Shown here: piece after piece, positions 1 to 5,719 of the stretch
Layout: each line of letters opens with the position of its first letter
How positions within the stretch are numbered: the stretch's first letter is position 1
Assembly: GCA_900556295.1 (NCBI GenBank)
Contig: USOK01000083.1
Coordinates: 1 to 6,963 of the forward strand
Direction of reading: 5' to 3'
Source of the DNA: an uncultured bacterium
GTDB taxonomy: Bacteria > Cyanobacteriota > Vampirovibrionia > Gastranaerophilales > Gastranaerophilaceae
Length of the DNA stretch: 6,963 bases
Made by a program: the position numbers and the translations under genes
The notes under the pieces: model-generated
Seen by the model: only the letters and a program-made list of their open reading frames with translations
Databases searched by the model: none
What the model was told of the DNA's origin: nothing

Positions 1-491
1 TCTTCTGCTTCTCGGATTACGTTGTAAATACCTTCTACTTCCTTTTTAGTCATTCCTTTTTCGCATCTTGCGGAATAGACGCCTGATTCAGCCATAAAAT
101 ACATTACATATATTTTATGCCAATTCCCACGAGTGTTGATTTTAACCCCGTTTTTTAAAGAGAGAACTTTGTTTTTAGAGTATTTTGTGTAATCTCCGCT
201 ATTGTCGCCATTATTTGCTTCATCAAAACTTTTTCTAACTGTTACGGTTCTTGAATCGTCAAGTGGGTAAGAGATTTCGAAAATTCCTTTCGTTGCTCGG
301 ATTGTGTAATTTGAAAGTGATAGCGGAAAGTTAAATCCTGCTGTTTTTATTCCACATGAAAAATTGTCATTGCATTCAACCCAAGGATTTGGTATCCATA
401 ATATTTCTTCTTGTTTGGTATTGAAGGCCTCTGCAAAAACGGTTGAAGATACAAATAATATTAGTAAAGTTGAAATAAATAATTTTTTCAT
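1..491 (-). CDS. Exported protein of unknown function (3' end outside window)
   Basis: This is the N-terminal 163 residues of a minus-strand gene that runs off the left edge. It was read by hand from ATG at 489-491 with no stop. Residues 1-20 form a signal peptide: MKK, a hydrophobic stretch LFISTLLILFV, then a type I site VFA|EA. The mature part is a secreted or periplasmic domain with WIPNPWVEC (about 32-40), C46, an aromatic- and basic-rich middle, GDNSGDY (about 95-101) and C143. The three mature cysteines could form disulfides. An AGGAA ribosome binding site lies at 501-505, 9 bases upstream, which supports the start. I do not recognise the family with confidence. The WIPNPW and SGDY pattern recalls small exported DUF4367-like proteins, but that is memory, not a search. 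The gene lies 72 bases downstream of lipA on the same strand and may be read through from it. Confidence 0.8.
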   Translation of the reverse strand, partial: MKKLFISTLLILFVSSTVFAEAFNTKQEEILWIPNPWVECNDNFSCGIKTAGFNFPLSLSNYTIRATKGIFEISYPLDDSRTVTVRKSFDEANNGDNSGDYTKYSKNKVLSLKNGVKINTRGNWHKIYVMYFMAESGVYSARCEKGMTKKEVEGIYNVIREAE

Positions 492-529
492 AATTTAAGC
501 TTCCTATTTTGTATATTTACTTATGGCAT

Positions 530-547
530 TTTATTATTAATAATAAA
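530..547. repeat. 18-base perfect A/T palindrome between lipA and the exported-protein gene
   Basis: TTTATTATTAATAATAAA is exactly self-complementary and lies just past the lipA stop. It is made only of A and T, so it would be a weak hairpin. It could be an operator-like site or a weak transcript-end structure, but such palindromes also arise by chance in AT-rich gaps. No function can be assigned. Confidence 0.4.
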
Positions 548-563
548 TTATTGAATTGTTTTA

Positions 564-1406
564 TTAAACTAACTCTGAAGCTCGGTAAGAACTTCTTACA
601 AGCGGGCCGATTTGATAGTTTTTTATGCCCGCTTTTTGAGCTAAAGCTTTTAATTCATCATATTCTTCAGGAGTATAATATTTTGCAACTTCCAAATGTT
701 GTTTTGATGGTTGAATATATTGTCCGATTGTGACAATATCACAGCCAACATCTTTCAAGTCAACAAGAGTTTGTTCAATCTGTTCGAAAGTTTCTCCAAG
801 ACCTATTATTAGACCTGATTTTGTCAAAATGTCACTGTTTTCTTTTACATATTTCAAAACTCCAAGTGAACAGTTGTAGTCTCCTTGTGGACGAACAGCT
901 TTAAAAATATCTCTGACAGCTTCGATATTATGGTTAAAAACATCAGGATGAGCTTTAATAATTAAATCAAGGCTGTTTCTATCACCTTTAAAATCCGGAG
1001 TAAGGATTTCAATTTTTGTGTCGGGGCAAATTTTTCTGATTTCATAAATACAATTAGCAAAGTGTTCTGCTCCACCATCAGGCAAATCATCCCGAGTAAC
1101 AGAAGTAATAACAGCATATTTCAATCCTAAAGCTTTTACAGCTTCTGCAATATGTTTAGGTTCTTCTAAGTCAAGCGGTTCTGGTTTCGCGCAAGAAATA
1201 TTACAGTATCTACAATTGCGTGTACAATTTCCACCCATAATCAAAAATGTTGCTGTGTTTTTTGTATAGCACTCATTTTTGTTTGGGCAGCGAGCGTTTT
1301 CGCAAACAGTATTTAAACATTTTGTCTTTAAAATCTTTCTAACCGTGCGAGTTTTATCTGTATCAATAATCGGTCTTTTTAAATAATCTGGTAATCTTCT
1401 TTGCAT
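564..1406 (-). CDS. lipA: Lipoyl synthase LipA
   Basis: Radical SAM enzyme that inserts two sulfurs into octanoyl groups on the lipoyl domains of 2-oxoacid dehydrogenases or glycine-cleavage H protein. It is cytosolic. The auxiliary 4Fe-4S cluster ligands are C35, C40 and C46 (VCENARCPNKNEC, the C-x4-C-x5-C pattern of the family). The radical SAM cluster is C61-TRN-C65-RY-C68. ITSVTRDDLPDGGA (about 100-113) and the C-terminal RSSYRA (271-276), which supplies the serine ligand of the auxiliary cluster, are both present. At 280 residues it is slightly short but complete at both ends. It starts at ATG 1404-1406. No Shine-Dalgarno precedes it, and TATAAT ends only 7 bases upstream, so the mRNA is probably leaderless. 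No lipB or lplA is visible nearby; the other lipoate-related gene here is lpd at 2579-3844. Confidence 0.97.
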   Translation of the reverse strand: MQRRLPDYLKRPIIDTDKTRTVRKILKTKCLNTVCENARCPNKNECYTKNTATFLIMGGNCTRNCRYCNISCAKPEPLDLEEPKHIAEAVKALGLKYAVITSVTRDDLPDGGAEHFANCIYEIRKICPDTKIEILTPDFKGDRNSLDLIIKAHPDVFNHNIEAVRDIFKAVRPQGDYNCSLGVLKYVKENSDILTKSGLIIGLGETFEQIEQTLVDLKDVGCDIVTIGQYIQPSKQHLEVAKYYTPEEYDELKALAQKAGIKNYQIGPLVRSSYRASELV

Positions 1407-1413
1407 ATTTTAA

Positions 1414-1424
1414 ATTATATAGCA
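1414..1424 (-). promoter_or_regulatory. lipA promoter (-10, possibly extended)
   Basis: On the minus strand this reads TGCTATATAAT. It holds a perfect TATAAT (1419 to 1414), or alternatively an extended -10 of the form TG-C-TATATA. No convincing -35 sits 16-18 bases upstream. From TATAAT, transcription would begin about at the ATG at 1406, leaving no leader. It lies back to back with the plus-strand promoter at 1431-1459. Confidence 0.6.
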
Positions 1425-1430
1425 AAAATA

Positions 1431-1459
1431 TTGATTTTCATGACTTTAAACAGTATAAT
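1431..1459 (+). promoter_or_regulatory. Sigma70-type promoter for the 1502 gene and pilin gene
   Basis: TTGATT (1431-1436), a 17-base spacer, then TATAAT (1454-1459). The expected start of transcription is near 1466, giving a leader of about 36 bases that contains the AGGAG at 1488-1492. A second TATAAT at 1474-1479 has no good -35. The -35 lies only 7 bases from the lipA extended -10 on the other strand, so polymerases at the two divergent promoters would compete. Confidence 0.65.
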
Positions 1460-1501
1460 GAAATTAAGCAGAATATAATAACTCAAAAGGAGCGAAATTT
1501 T

Positions 1502-1744
1502 ATGAAAAATTTAATGACAATTTTATGCCTATTATGCTTTGCAGGCTGTGCATATGCCGAAATTTACGAAGTTCCGGGTTCACGTGTTGAAACAACATCA
1601 GAAGTTCAAGTTACTCAAGATGGGACAAAACAAGTAAGCGAAACAAAAGTAAAAAGAAAAAGACTTTTCCGTCGCAGAGATCAAAACCCAACAAACACAT
1701 ATTGGAACTTTGGTAAAGTACCTTTCTGGACAGGTTCTATTTAG
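1502..1744 (+). CDS. Small exported basic protein, possible lipoprotein
   Basis: An 80-residue protein with a signal peptide, MKNLMTILCLLCFAGCAYA. Two processing routes are possible. One is a lipobox-like FAGC with lipidation on C16, although F is unusual at -3. The other is type I cleavage after AYA (residue 19). The mature part is short and polar, with a Val/Thr/Glu-rich stretch (29-49), a strongly basic cluster KVKRKRLFRRR (49-59) and an aromatic tail, YWNFGKVPFW (67-76). I do not recognise a family. The AGGAG at 1488-1492, 9 bases before the ATG, fixes the start. The gene ends 14 bases before the GTG that would open the pilin frame, so the two are likely co-transcribed. This is weak evidence for a shared envelope role. 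Confidence 0.8.
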   Translation: MKNLMTILCLLCFAGCAYAEIYEVPGSRVETTSEVQVTQDGTKQVSETKVKRKRLFRRRDQNPTNTYWNFGKVPFWTGSI

Positions 1745-1748
1745 TATT

Positions 1749-1824
1749 GGAGGGATAAGTGATAGATACATTATTAAGAAATGTTAACGGGGGGGGGGGC
1801 ATTCCAAGCAAAAATTCTCGTTAA
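1749..1824 (+). other. Ribosome binding site, GTG start and leader frame cut off by the G tract
   Basis: GGAGG at 1749-1753 lies 5 bases before GTG at 1759-1761, the best translation start in the region. From GTG the frame reads (M)IDTLLRNVNGGGG, then goes out of register at the G tract and stops at TAA 1822-1824 as IPSKNSR. With 9 or 12 G, the same start would continue as HSKQKFSLNKRLHA into FTLAEV of the pilin. That gives a 28-residue basic leader, typical of a prepilin. As sequenced, the frame makes only a 21-residue peptide. Confidence 0.6.
1789..1799 (+). repeat. Poly-G tract, 11 G
   Basis: Eleven consecutive G in an AT-rich sequence, between a strong start signal (GTG 1759) and the prepilin coding frame. 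Tract length sets which frame joins the pilin. Multiples of three (9, 12) join GTG 1759. Lengths 10 or 13 would join ATG 1781, which has no good ribosome binding site. Length 11 joins neither. This is the layout of a slipped-strand contingency locus, but homopolymers are also common sites of sequencing error. Confidence 0.85.
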
Positions 1825-1832
1825 ATAAGAGA

Positions 1833-2576
1833 TTGCACGCTTTCACGTTGGCAGAAGTTTTAATTACATTAGGTATTATTGGAGTAGTTTCAGCGTTAAC
1901 GATTCCGTCACTAATAGCAGGTTATCAAGAAAAAGTAACGATAACCAAGCTAAAGAAAATGTACCAAATGGTGCAAGAGGCTGAAATTGCTTCTTCTATT
2001 GATAATGGTTCTCCAAGTGATTGGACTGAAATTGAAAATTACCGGCTTACGCTCAGACAATATTTTGAAAAATATTATTTGCCGTATATAAAAGCTCCAT
2101 ATAGAATCGAAAAATTGAAAAATGAGAGTACAACTCCTGGAGTTTATCTTGAATCAAGAAATAGTTATTTGAAAAACTTAAACGGAAGGAAAATTGCAGG
2201 ATGTGTTACGGATGACAATGTTATCCGTTTTGCGGATGGTTCTTGTTTTTTCTTTGCCGAAAACGGACAATATAAAATTTTGGTTTACGATGTAAATTGT
2301 GAAAAGAAACCAAATGTATATGGGGTAGATATTTGGAATATGTTTGAATTTAGATGGTTTTTCAGTGTAGAACGAGATCACCAAAACTGTAATTTTGGTT
2401 GTCATAGAGCACAAGTTCCGTTCATAACATCAAGTAGGGTAAAAGATAGTGAGTTTGAGCAATACTGTAGAGATTCAACTTTAGCTGTCAGCGGAGCTCC
2501 AAACAGATGCTTTTCATTTCTTTTTCGAGATGGTTTAGAATTCAATCACGGTAAACGTAATTGGAAAAGAAACTGA
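1833..2576 (+). CDS. Type IV pilin-like / pseudopilin protein, start out of frame (poly-G)
   Basis: A prepilin-like protein carried by type IV pilus or type II secretion-like machinery. It has the class III signal core A|FTLAEVLITLGIIGVVSALT, with Glu5 of the mature protein, followed by the N-terminal hydrophobic helix (about residues 4-30). FADGSCFFF (133-141) and VYDVNCEKKPNVYGVDIW (151-168) resemble the DG and VDVNGxKGPNxxGxD segments of GspG-like pseudopilins. The globular part has seven cysteines (124, 138, 156, 186, 190, 212, 226), suggesting disulfides. The only in-frame start after the TAA at 1785 is TTG 1833. It has no ribosome binding site and would leave a three-residue leader, MHA, without the usual basic residues. 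The natural start is more likely GTG 1759, joined when the G tract is 9 or 12 long. The gene ends 2 bases before the end of the convergent lpd. Family confidence is high; the functional start is uncertain. Confidence 0.85.
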   Translation: MHAFTLAEVLITLGIIGVVSALTIPSLIAGYQEKVTITKLKKMYQMVQEAEIASSIDNGSPSDWTEIENYRLTLRQYFEKYYLPYIKAPYRIEKLKNESTTPGVYLESRNSYLKNLNGRKIAGCVTDDNVIRFADGSCFFFAENGQYKILVYDVNCEKKPNVYGVDIWNMFEFRWFFSVERDHQNCNFGCHRAQVPFITSSRVKDSEFEQYCRDSTLAVSGAPNRCFSFLFRDGLEFNHGKRNWKRN

Positions 2577-2578
2577 TG

Positions 2579-3844
2579 TTATCTAAACAAGCATTCGAAA
2601 ATTCCCTCTGAATATGTTGGATGTGCGAAGCAAACTTTTTTCAAATCGTCGATTGTAAGGTCGTTTTGCATTGCAATAGCGATTTCTTGTATTAGAGAAG
2701 ATGCTTCTTTTGAAACAATATGCGCTCCAACGATTTTGCCTTCTTGAGAAAGTATTTTGATAAACCCATCTGAACAGTTGTCACAATGCGATTTGCCGAG
2801 TGCAGAAATCAATATATTGGATTTGTGGTATGTTCCTTCTTCCAAATCCTGTTCGCGTTTCCCGATCCAAGCGATTTCGGGGCAACCATAAACCACTGAT
2901 GGTACAAGGCTTTCATTAAATTCAATTCCGGAGACTTCTGCAACAGCTTGTTTTATTGCAAAGTGTGCAAGTTGGATTTTGCCACACGCATCGCCGATGC
3001 AAATTTCTGTGTTTTCAATCGGTTGTGGGGTTCTGCCGGTTGCCAAAAGAACAAGTTCAGGTGTCAAAACTTCACCTGATTTCAGAGTTACGTTTCGATT
3101 TTCAACTTTTTCAACGCCGTTTGATATGTAGAATTTGATTTTCTTTGTTTTAAAAATTCGTTCAACTCTTTTGGAAACCTCAACATCTGCAAGTGGCAAA
3201 AGATGTTCTGCCATCTCAACAACCGTTACTTCAACATCAAAAGCAGATAAAATTCTTGCCCATTCAATTCCGATTGCTCCTGAACCGATTATGACAATGC
3301 TTTTGGGCAAAGTTTTTAACTCTAAAATGTCGTCTGATGAAAGAATAAATTGGTGGTCAAATCGAATCCCCTCAAAATCACGTGGCTTTGAACCTGTTGC
3401 GGTAATAACTCTTGCACATTCATAAGTTTCTCCGTTAGCACAAATCTGTTCATTTGACGGTGCATTGGTGTCACGAATTGACGGTTGAAGTGTACAAACC
3501 TCTGCTTCTGCATTAACTACAACAACACCAGCGTTTTTTAATGAAAGTTCCAATGATTTTCTAAGTTTTTCAACCACTTTGTCTTTATGCTCAACGACTT
3601 TTGAGTAGTCAAAAGAGAGATTTTCGGCGGTAATTCCCAAAATTTCAGCGGATTTCATTTCTTCGTAAAGTTCTGCTGAGTGTAAAATCGCTTTTGTTGG
3701 AATACAGCCTCTGTTTAGGCAAACTCCACCGACTTTATCTTTTTCAAACATAACGACCGAAAGCCCTTTTGCACGTGCCTGAAAAGCTGCTGTATATCCG
3801 GCAGGTCCGCCGCCTATTATTCCTAAATCAAATTGTTGTGTCAT
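2579..3844 (-). CDS. lpd: Dihydrolipoamide dehydrogenase-like flavoprotein (E3), with internal deletion
   Basis: FAD-dependent pyridine nucleotide-disulfide oxidoreductase. The family reoxidises dihydrolipoyl groups of 2-oxoacid dehydrogenase or glycine cleavage complexes with NAD+. The FAD site GGGPAG is at 11-16, the redox disulfide C42-LNRG-C47 sits within GGVCLNRGCIPTK, and the NAD site GSGAIG is at 187-192. ATGR is at 268-271, GD at 284-285, and the dimerisation domain starts near VPSVVYGCPEIAW (314-326). The active-site HPTYSE is at 408-413. Only about 12 residues separate GR from GD, against about 38 in E. coli Lpd. The VD-x-TxxPxIyA segment that precedes the second FAD contact is therefore missing in frame, which explains most of the shortfall from the usual 460-475 residues. 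It starts at ATG 3842-3844, with AAGGGG 5 bases upstream. It may be an active E3, a specialised relative or a decayed paralogue. No E1, E2 or glycine cleavage genes are adjacent. Confidence 0.88.
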   Translation of the reverse strand: MTQQFDLGIIGGGPAGYTAAFQARAKGLSVVMFEKDKVGGVCLNRGCIPTKAILHSAELYEEMKSAEILGITAENLSFDYSKVVEHKDKVVEKLRKSLELSLKNAGVVVVNAEAEVCTLQPSIRDTNAPSNEQICANGETYECARVITATGSKPRDFEGIRFDHQFILSSDDILELKTLPKSIVIIGSGAIGIEWARILSAFDVEVTVVEMAEHLLPLADVEVSKRVERIFKTKKIKFYISNGVEKVENRNVTLKSGEVLTPELVLLATGRTPQPIENTEICIGDACGKIQLAHFAIKQAVAEVSGIEFNESLVPSVVYGCPEIAWIGKREQDLEEGTYHKSNILISALGKSHCDNCSDGFIKILSQEGKIVGAHIVSKEASSLIQEIAIAMQNDLTIDDLKKVCFAHPTYSEGIFECLFR

Positions 3845-3877
3845 TTTAACCCCTTTTTAAACTTTTTTATTCTTATT

Positions 3878-3900
3878 GGCGGGGTGGTACCCCGCCCTAT
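3878..3900 (-). repeat. REP-like palindrome A (ATAG + GC-rich hairpin)
   Basis: On the minus strand, ATAG is followed by GGCGGGG-TACCA-CCCCGCC. Counting the extra T-A pair, this is an 8-bp stem with a 3-base loop, followed by A. It is very GC-rich in an AT-rich setting. Its layout matches elements B and C, but the stem sequence differs. Confidence 0.7.
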
Positions 3901-3917
3901 TTGATTTTATTTTTGAT

Positions 3918-3941
3918 GTTGGGCAAGTATGCCCAACCTAC
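3918..3941 (-). repeat. REP-like palindrome B (GTAG + hairpin)
   Basis: On the minus strand, GTAG is followed by GTTGGGCA-TACT-TGCCCAAC, an 8-bp perfect stem with a 4-base loop, then A. A GTAG tetranucleotide placed directly before an imperfect palindrome is the described hallmark of REP sequences moved by REP-associated tyrosine transposases (RAYTs). No such transposase is in the window. Confidence 0.75.
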
Positions 3942-3964
3942 TTGACTATTAACAGAATTTATAA

Positions 3965-4034
3965 GCTTAGCTGCTTCACTTCCTAGCTTCCTAGCTGCTT
4001 TTGATACCGACTTTGCATCTTAGCTTCTTGGCGT
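3965..4034 (-). repeat. Degenerate short-repeat tract (GCTAGGAA / AGCTAAGATGC units)
   Basis: On the plus strand, TCCTAGCT occurs twice in tandem (3981-3988 and 3989-3996) and TAGCTGCTT occurs twice (3968-3976 and 3992-4000). Read on the minus strand, the tract consists of variants of GAAGCTAGGAAGC and GAAGCTAAGATGCAAAG. The words GCTAAGATGCAAAG (complement of 4011-4024) and GCAAAGTCGGT (complement of 4006-4016) recur exactly at the right end of the window, after proB. Confidence 0.6.
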
Positions 4035-4049
4035 CTAAATCAGTTTCGT

Positions 4050-4073
4050 GTCGGCATAGCAATACCGACCTAC
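4050..4073 (-). repeat. REP-like palindrome C (GTAG + hairpin)
   Basis: On the minus strand, GTAG is followed by GTCGGTAT-TGCT-ATGCCGAC, an 8-bp stem with one T-G wobble and a 4-base loop, then A. It starts 11 bases past the alr stop codon. It has the same length and design as element B with a different stem. Confidence 0.75.
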
Positions 4074-4084
4074 ATTTAGCTTCC

Positions 4085-5209
4085 TTACCTAGTGTACACC
4101 CTCGGCAGTCTTACTTTCAACCGACATGTGAGTTCGTAATTGATTGTTCCGAGGATTTTTGCCCATTCATCAATTGAATGAGTTTCGTCTAATACGGTGA
4201 TTACATCTCCTAGTTCTGCATCTACGCCTGTTATGTCGAACATCATTTGATCCATTGTGATGTTACCGATTTGCGGAACTTCTTTGCCATGCAAAACCCC
4301 ATTGATTTTGTTGGAAAGTCCTCTTGGAACTCCATCTGCATAACCCAATGGAACTGTTGCAATTTTGCGTGTGCCATGTGCTGTAAATGTGTGACCGTAA
4401 CTTACACCTTCGCCGTCTTTTGCCTCGTGAATGTTTACAATTCTCGCTTTTAATGACAAAACTGTTTTCAAATCAGGTTTTTTGACTTCGCCATCAGACG
4501 GCAAATCCGGATAAAGCCCATAAATCCCGATACCTGCACGACGCATGTTGGAATTTGGAACGTCGTAACACATTGCACCGGCAGTGTTCAAGATATGCAA
4601 TAACAAGCCTTTTGTGTCAATTTGGGAAATTACTTTGTTCCATCTGTCGATTTGAATTTTAGTTTTTTCTCTGATTTCTGCATTTGCAAGGTGGGTGAAA
4701 ACTCCTCTGAAATCAAGGTAGTCAGCTTCTCGTACTTCTTTTATAAAATCAACTGCATCATCAACGGAAACTCCAATTCTATTCATCCCGGTGTCAAGTT
4801 TTACATGAACTTTTGGCTTAATTCCTGTTCTTTCGTAAGCTTGTTTACAAGCTTCAAGATGCTCTTTTGAAAAAATTGCGATTGTGATGTCTGATTTAAC
4901 CGCTGTTTCTACAGCCCAAACCGGAACTGCGCCTAAAACAAGGATTTCACAATTTATTTTTGCTTGTCTTAAATCAACGCCTTCATCAATTGATGCAACA
5001 CCAAGCATATCAGCGCCCGACGCAAGAAGTGTTGGTGCAATCATAACTGATCCGTGACCGTAAGCATCTGCTTTTACGACTGCCAAAAGTTTAACGTCTT
5101 TTGGTGTGTTTTTTCTGATTGCACGCATGTTGTGCGAAATATTTTCTAAATTAATCTCAACCCAGCTATCTCTGTGGATATTTATATTTGTTTGTCTAAC
5201 ATTTTTCAT
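4085..5209 (-). CDS. alr: Alanine racemase Alr
   Basis: PLP-dependent cytosolic enzyme that interconverts L- and D-alanine, supplying D-Ala for peptidoglycan. The N-terminal TIM barrel carries the PLP lysine K46 (AVVKADAYGHG, 43-53), TGMNRIG (140-146), FTHLA (171-175) and RAGIGIYGLYP (224-234). The C-terminal beta domain carries the second catalytic base Y271 (GVSYGHTF), IGNITMDQM (314-322) and a closing LPRVY. The chosen start is ATG 5207-5209, giving 374 residues, the normal family length. The open frame extends further upstream, but that part is antisense to the PQ-loop gene and shows no family similarity. There is no Shine-Dalgarno; a good promoter ends 7 bases before the ATG, so the mRNA is probably leaderless. 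lpd lies 240 bases downstream on the same strand. Confidence 0.97.
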   Translation of the reverse strand: MKNVRQTNINIHRDSWVEINLENISHNMRAIRKNTPKDVKLLAVVKADAYGHGSVMIAPTLLASGADMLGVASIDEGVDLRQAKINCEILVLGAVPVWAVETAVKSDITIAIFSKEHLEACKQAYERTGIKPKVHVKLDTGMNRIGVSVDDAVDFIKEVREADYLDFRGVFTHLANAEIREKTKIQIDRWNKVISQIDTKGLLLHILNTAGAMCYDVPNSNMRRAGIGIYGLYPDLPSDGEVKKPDLKTVLSLKARIVNIHEAKDGEGVSYGHTFTAHGTRKIATVPLGYADGVPRGLSNKINGVLHGKEVPQIGNITMDQMMFDITGVDAELGDVITVLDETHSIDEWAKILGTINYELTCRLKVRLPRVYTR

Positions 5210-5216
5210 AAGTTTC

Positions 5217-5245
5217 AGTATAATACCAAAACTTAATAGTGGCAA
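5217..5245 (-). promoter_or_regulatory. alr promoter, leaderless spacing
   Basis: On the minus strand: TTGCCA (5245 to 5240), a 17-base spacer, then TATACT (5222 to 5217), 7 bases before the alr ATG. TGGTATTAT in the same stretch gives an alternative extended -10 shifted 3 bases upstream. Either way, transcription starts within a few bases of the ATG. This supports both the alr start at 5209 and translation without a leader. Confidence 0.7.
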
Positions 5246-5264
5246 GAAAAATTTTAATATAATT

Positions 5265-5294
5265 TTTACATCCGACAAAATTTTACGATGTAAT
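5265..5294 (+). promoter_or_regulatory. Possible promoter of the PQ-loop gene
   Basis: TTTACA (5265-5270), an 18-base spacer and TGTAAT (5289-5294) make a weak sigma70-like match, with transcription expected near 5301. It is divergent from the alr promoter, with about 20 bases between the two -35 elements. TAATAT at 5291-5296 is an overlapping alternative -10. Confidence 0.35.
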
Positions 5295-5328
5295 ATGGAA
5301 TTATACATTAAAGAATAGAGGAGAAAAA

Positions 5329-5646
5329 ATGAGCGTATTTGAAGCCGGAATGATGGTTTGCTTTGGAATAAGTTGGCCAGTAGCAGCGTTAAAAACATAT
5401 AAATGTAAGTGTGTACATGGGAAAAGTATTCATTTTTCAATGTTAATTTTGTTGGGCTATGTTTGTGGCATTGCACACAAAGTATTAGATGACATGGATT
5501 GGGTATTCTGGCTATACATAATGAACACATTCTTCTTGCTCGTGGACATGTACCTGTATTATCTGTATCGAAACAATAAAGCACCCGTTGAACCTGTTGA
5601 TGACAACTTTGATGATGACGCAGAGACGGTTAAACAGAGAGAATAG
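5329..5646 (+). CDS. Small PQ-loop / SemiSWEET-like membrane protein
   Basis: A 105-residue protein with three predicted membrane helices (about 4-22, 35-52 and 57-80) and an acidic, soluble C-terminus (DDNFDDDAE). The first helix ends in SWP (15-17), followed by K22, K25 and GKS (31-33). This matches the P-Q/W-P, K and G-K-S spacing of the PQ-loop repeat, here with a WP variant. The second helix has GYxxGIxxK (43-51). One three-helix unit is what bacterial SemiSWEETs use; they dimerise to form a sugar transporter. Family membership is inferred from this pattern, and no substrate can be assigned. AGGAG at 5319-5323, 5 bases upstream, fixes the ATG. The gene is divergent from alr and lies 79 bases before proB on the same strand, but proB has its own promoter. 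Confidence 0.82.
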   Translation: MSVFEAGMMVCFGISWPVAALKTYKCKCVHGKSIHFSMLILLGYVCGIAHKVLDDMDWVFWLYIMNTFFLLVDMYLYYLYRNNKAPVEPVDDNFDDDAETVKQRE

Positions 5647-5689
5647 CCGAAAAAGTTAATTTGATGTTATTAAATGAATAGAAAAAAGT

Positions 5690-5719
5690 TTAATTCATAA
5701 TTATTTTTTGTATTATAAT
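5690..5719 (+). promoter_or_regulatory. proB promoter, leaderless spacing
   Basis: A perfect TATAAT at 5714-5719 is followed by only six bases (CTAGTT) and then the proB ATG at 5726. A weak -35, TTAATT (5690-5695), sits 18 bases upstream. Transcription is expected at or next to the A of ATG. Confidence 0.6.

Larger units (their letters stand above)
3845..4084. other. 240-base repeat-rich gap between alr and lpd
   Basis: No coding frame is supported here. The gap holds three REP-like hairpins, all pointing along the minus strand (3878-3900, 3918-3941, 4050-4073), and a tract of short degenerate repeats (3965-4034). It also holds the AAGGGG ribosome binding site of lpd at 3850-3855. None of the hairpins is followed on the minus strand by a T run, so they do not look like intrinsic terminators for alr. 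No good promoter for lpd was found. Read-through from alr or a diverged promoter are both possible. Confidence 0.7.

Noticed and set aside
1781..1828. ATG at 1781 as the real pilin start
   Set aside because: In the present sequence its frame stops at 1826-1828 after 15 residues, and it has no good ribosome binding site. It would join the pilin only at 10 or 13 G.
3135..3425. Plus-strand open frames inside lpd (and similar ones inside lipA, alr and proB)
   Set aside because: They are antisense shadows of well-supported genes, with no ribosome binding site or recognisable domain.
3878..3941. Hairpins A and B as intrinsic terminators of alr
   Set aside because: On the minus strand the bases after each hairpin are A-rich, not T-rich. 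T-rich sequence follows only on the plus strand, where no gene ends.
5210..5584. N-terminal extension of the alr reading frame (125 extra residues)
   Set aside because: It lies antisense to the PQ-loop gene and across the alr promoter, has no Alr-family similarity, and the protein from ATG 5209 already has normal family length.
5647..5713. Terminator after the PQ-loop gene
   Set aside because: Only weak A/T pairing (around TTAATTTGATGTTATTAA) and a short T run near 5703-5709 are visible. There is no stable stem next to the T run.
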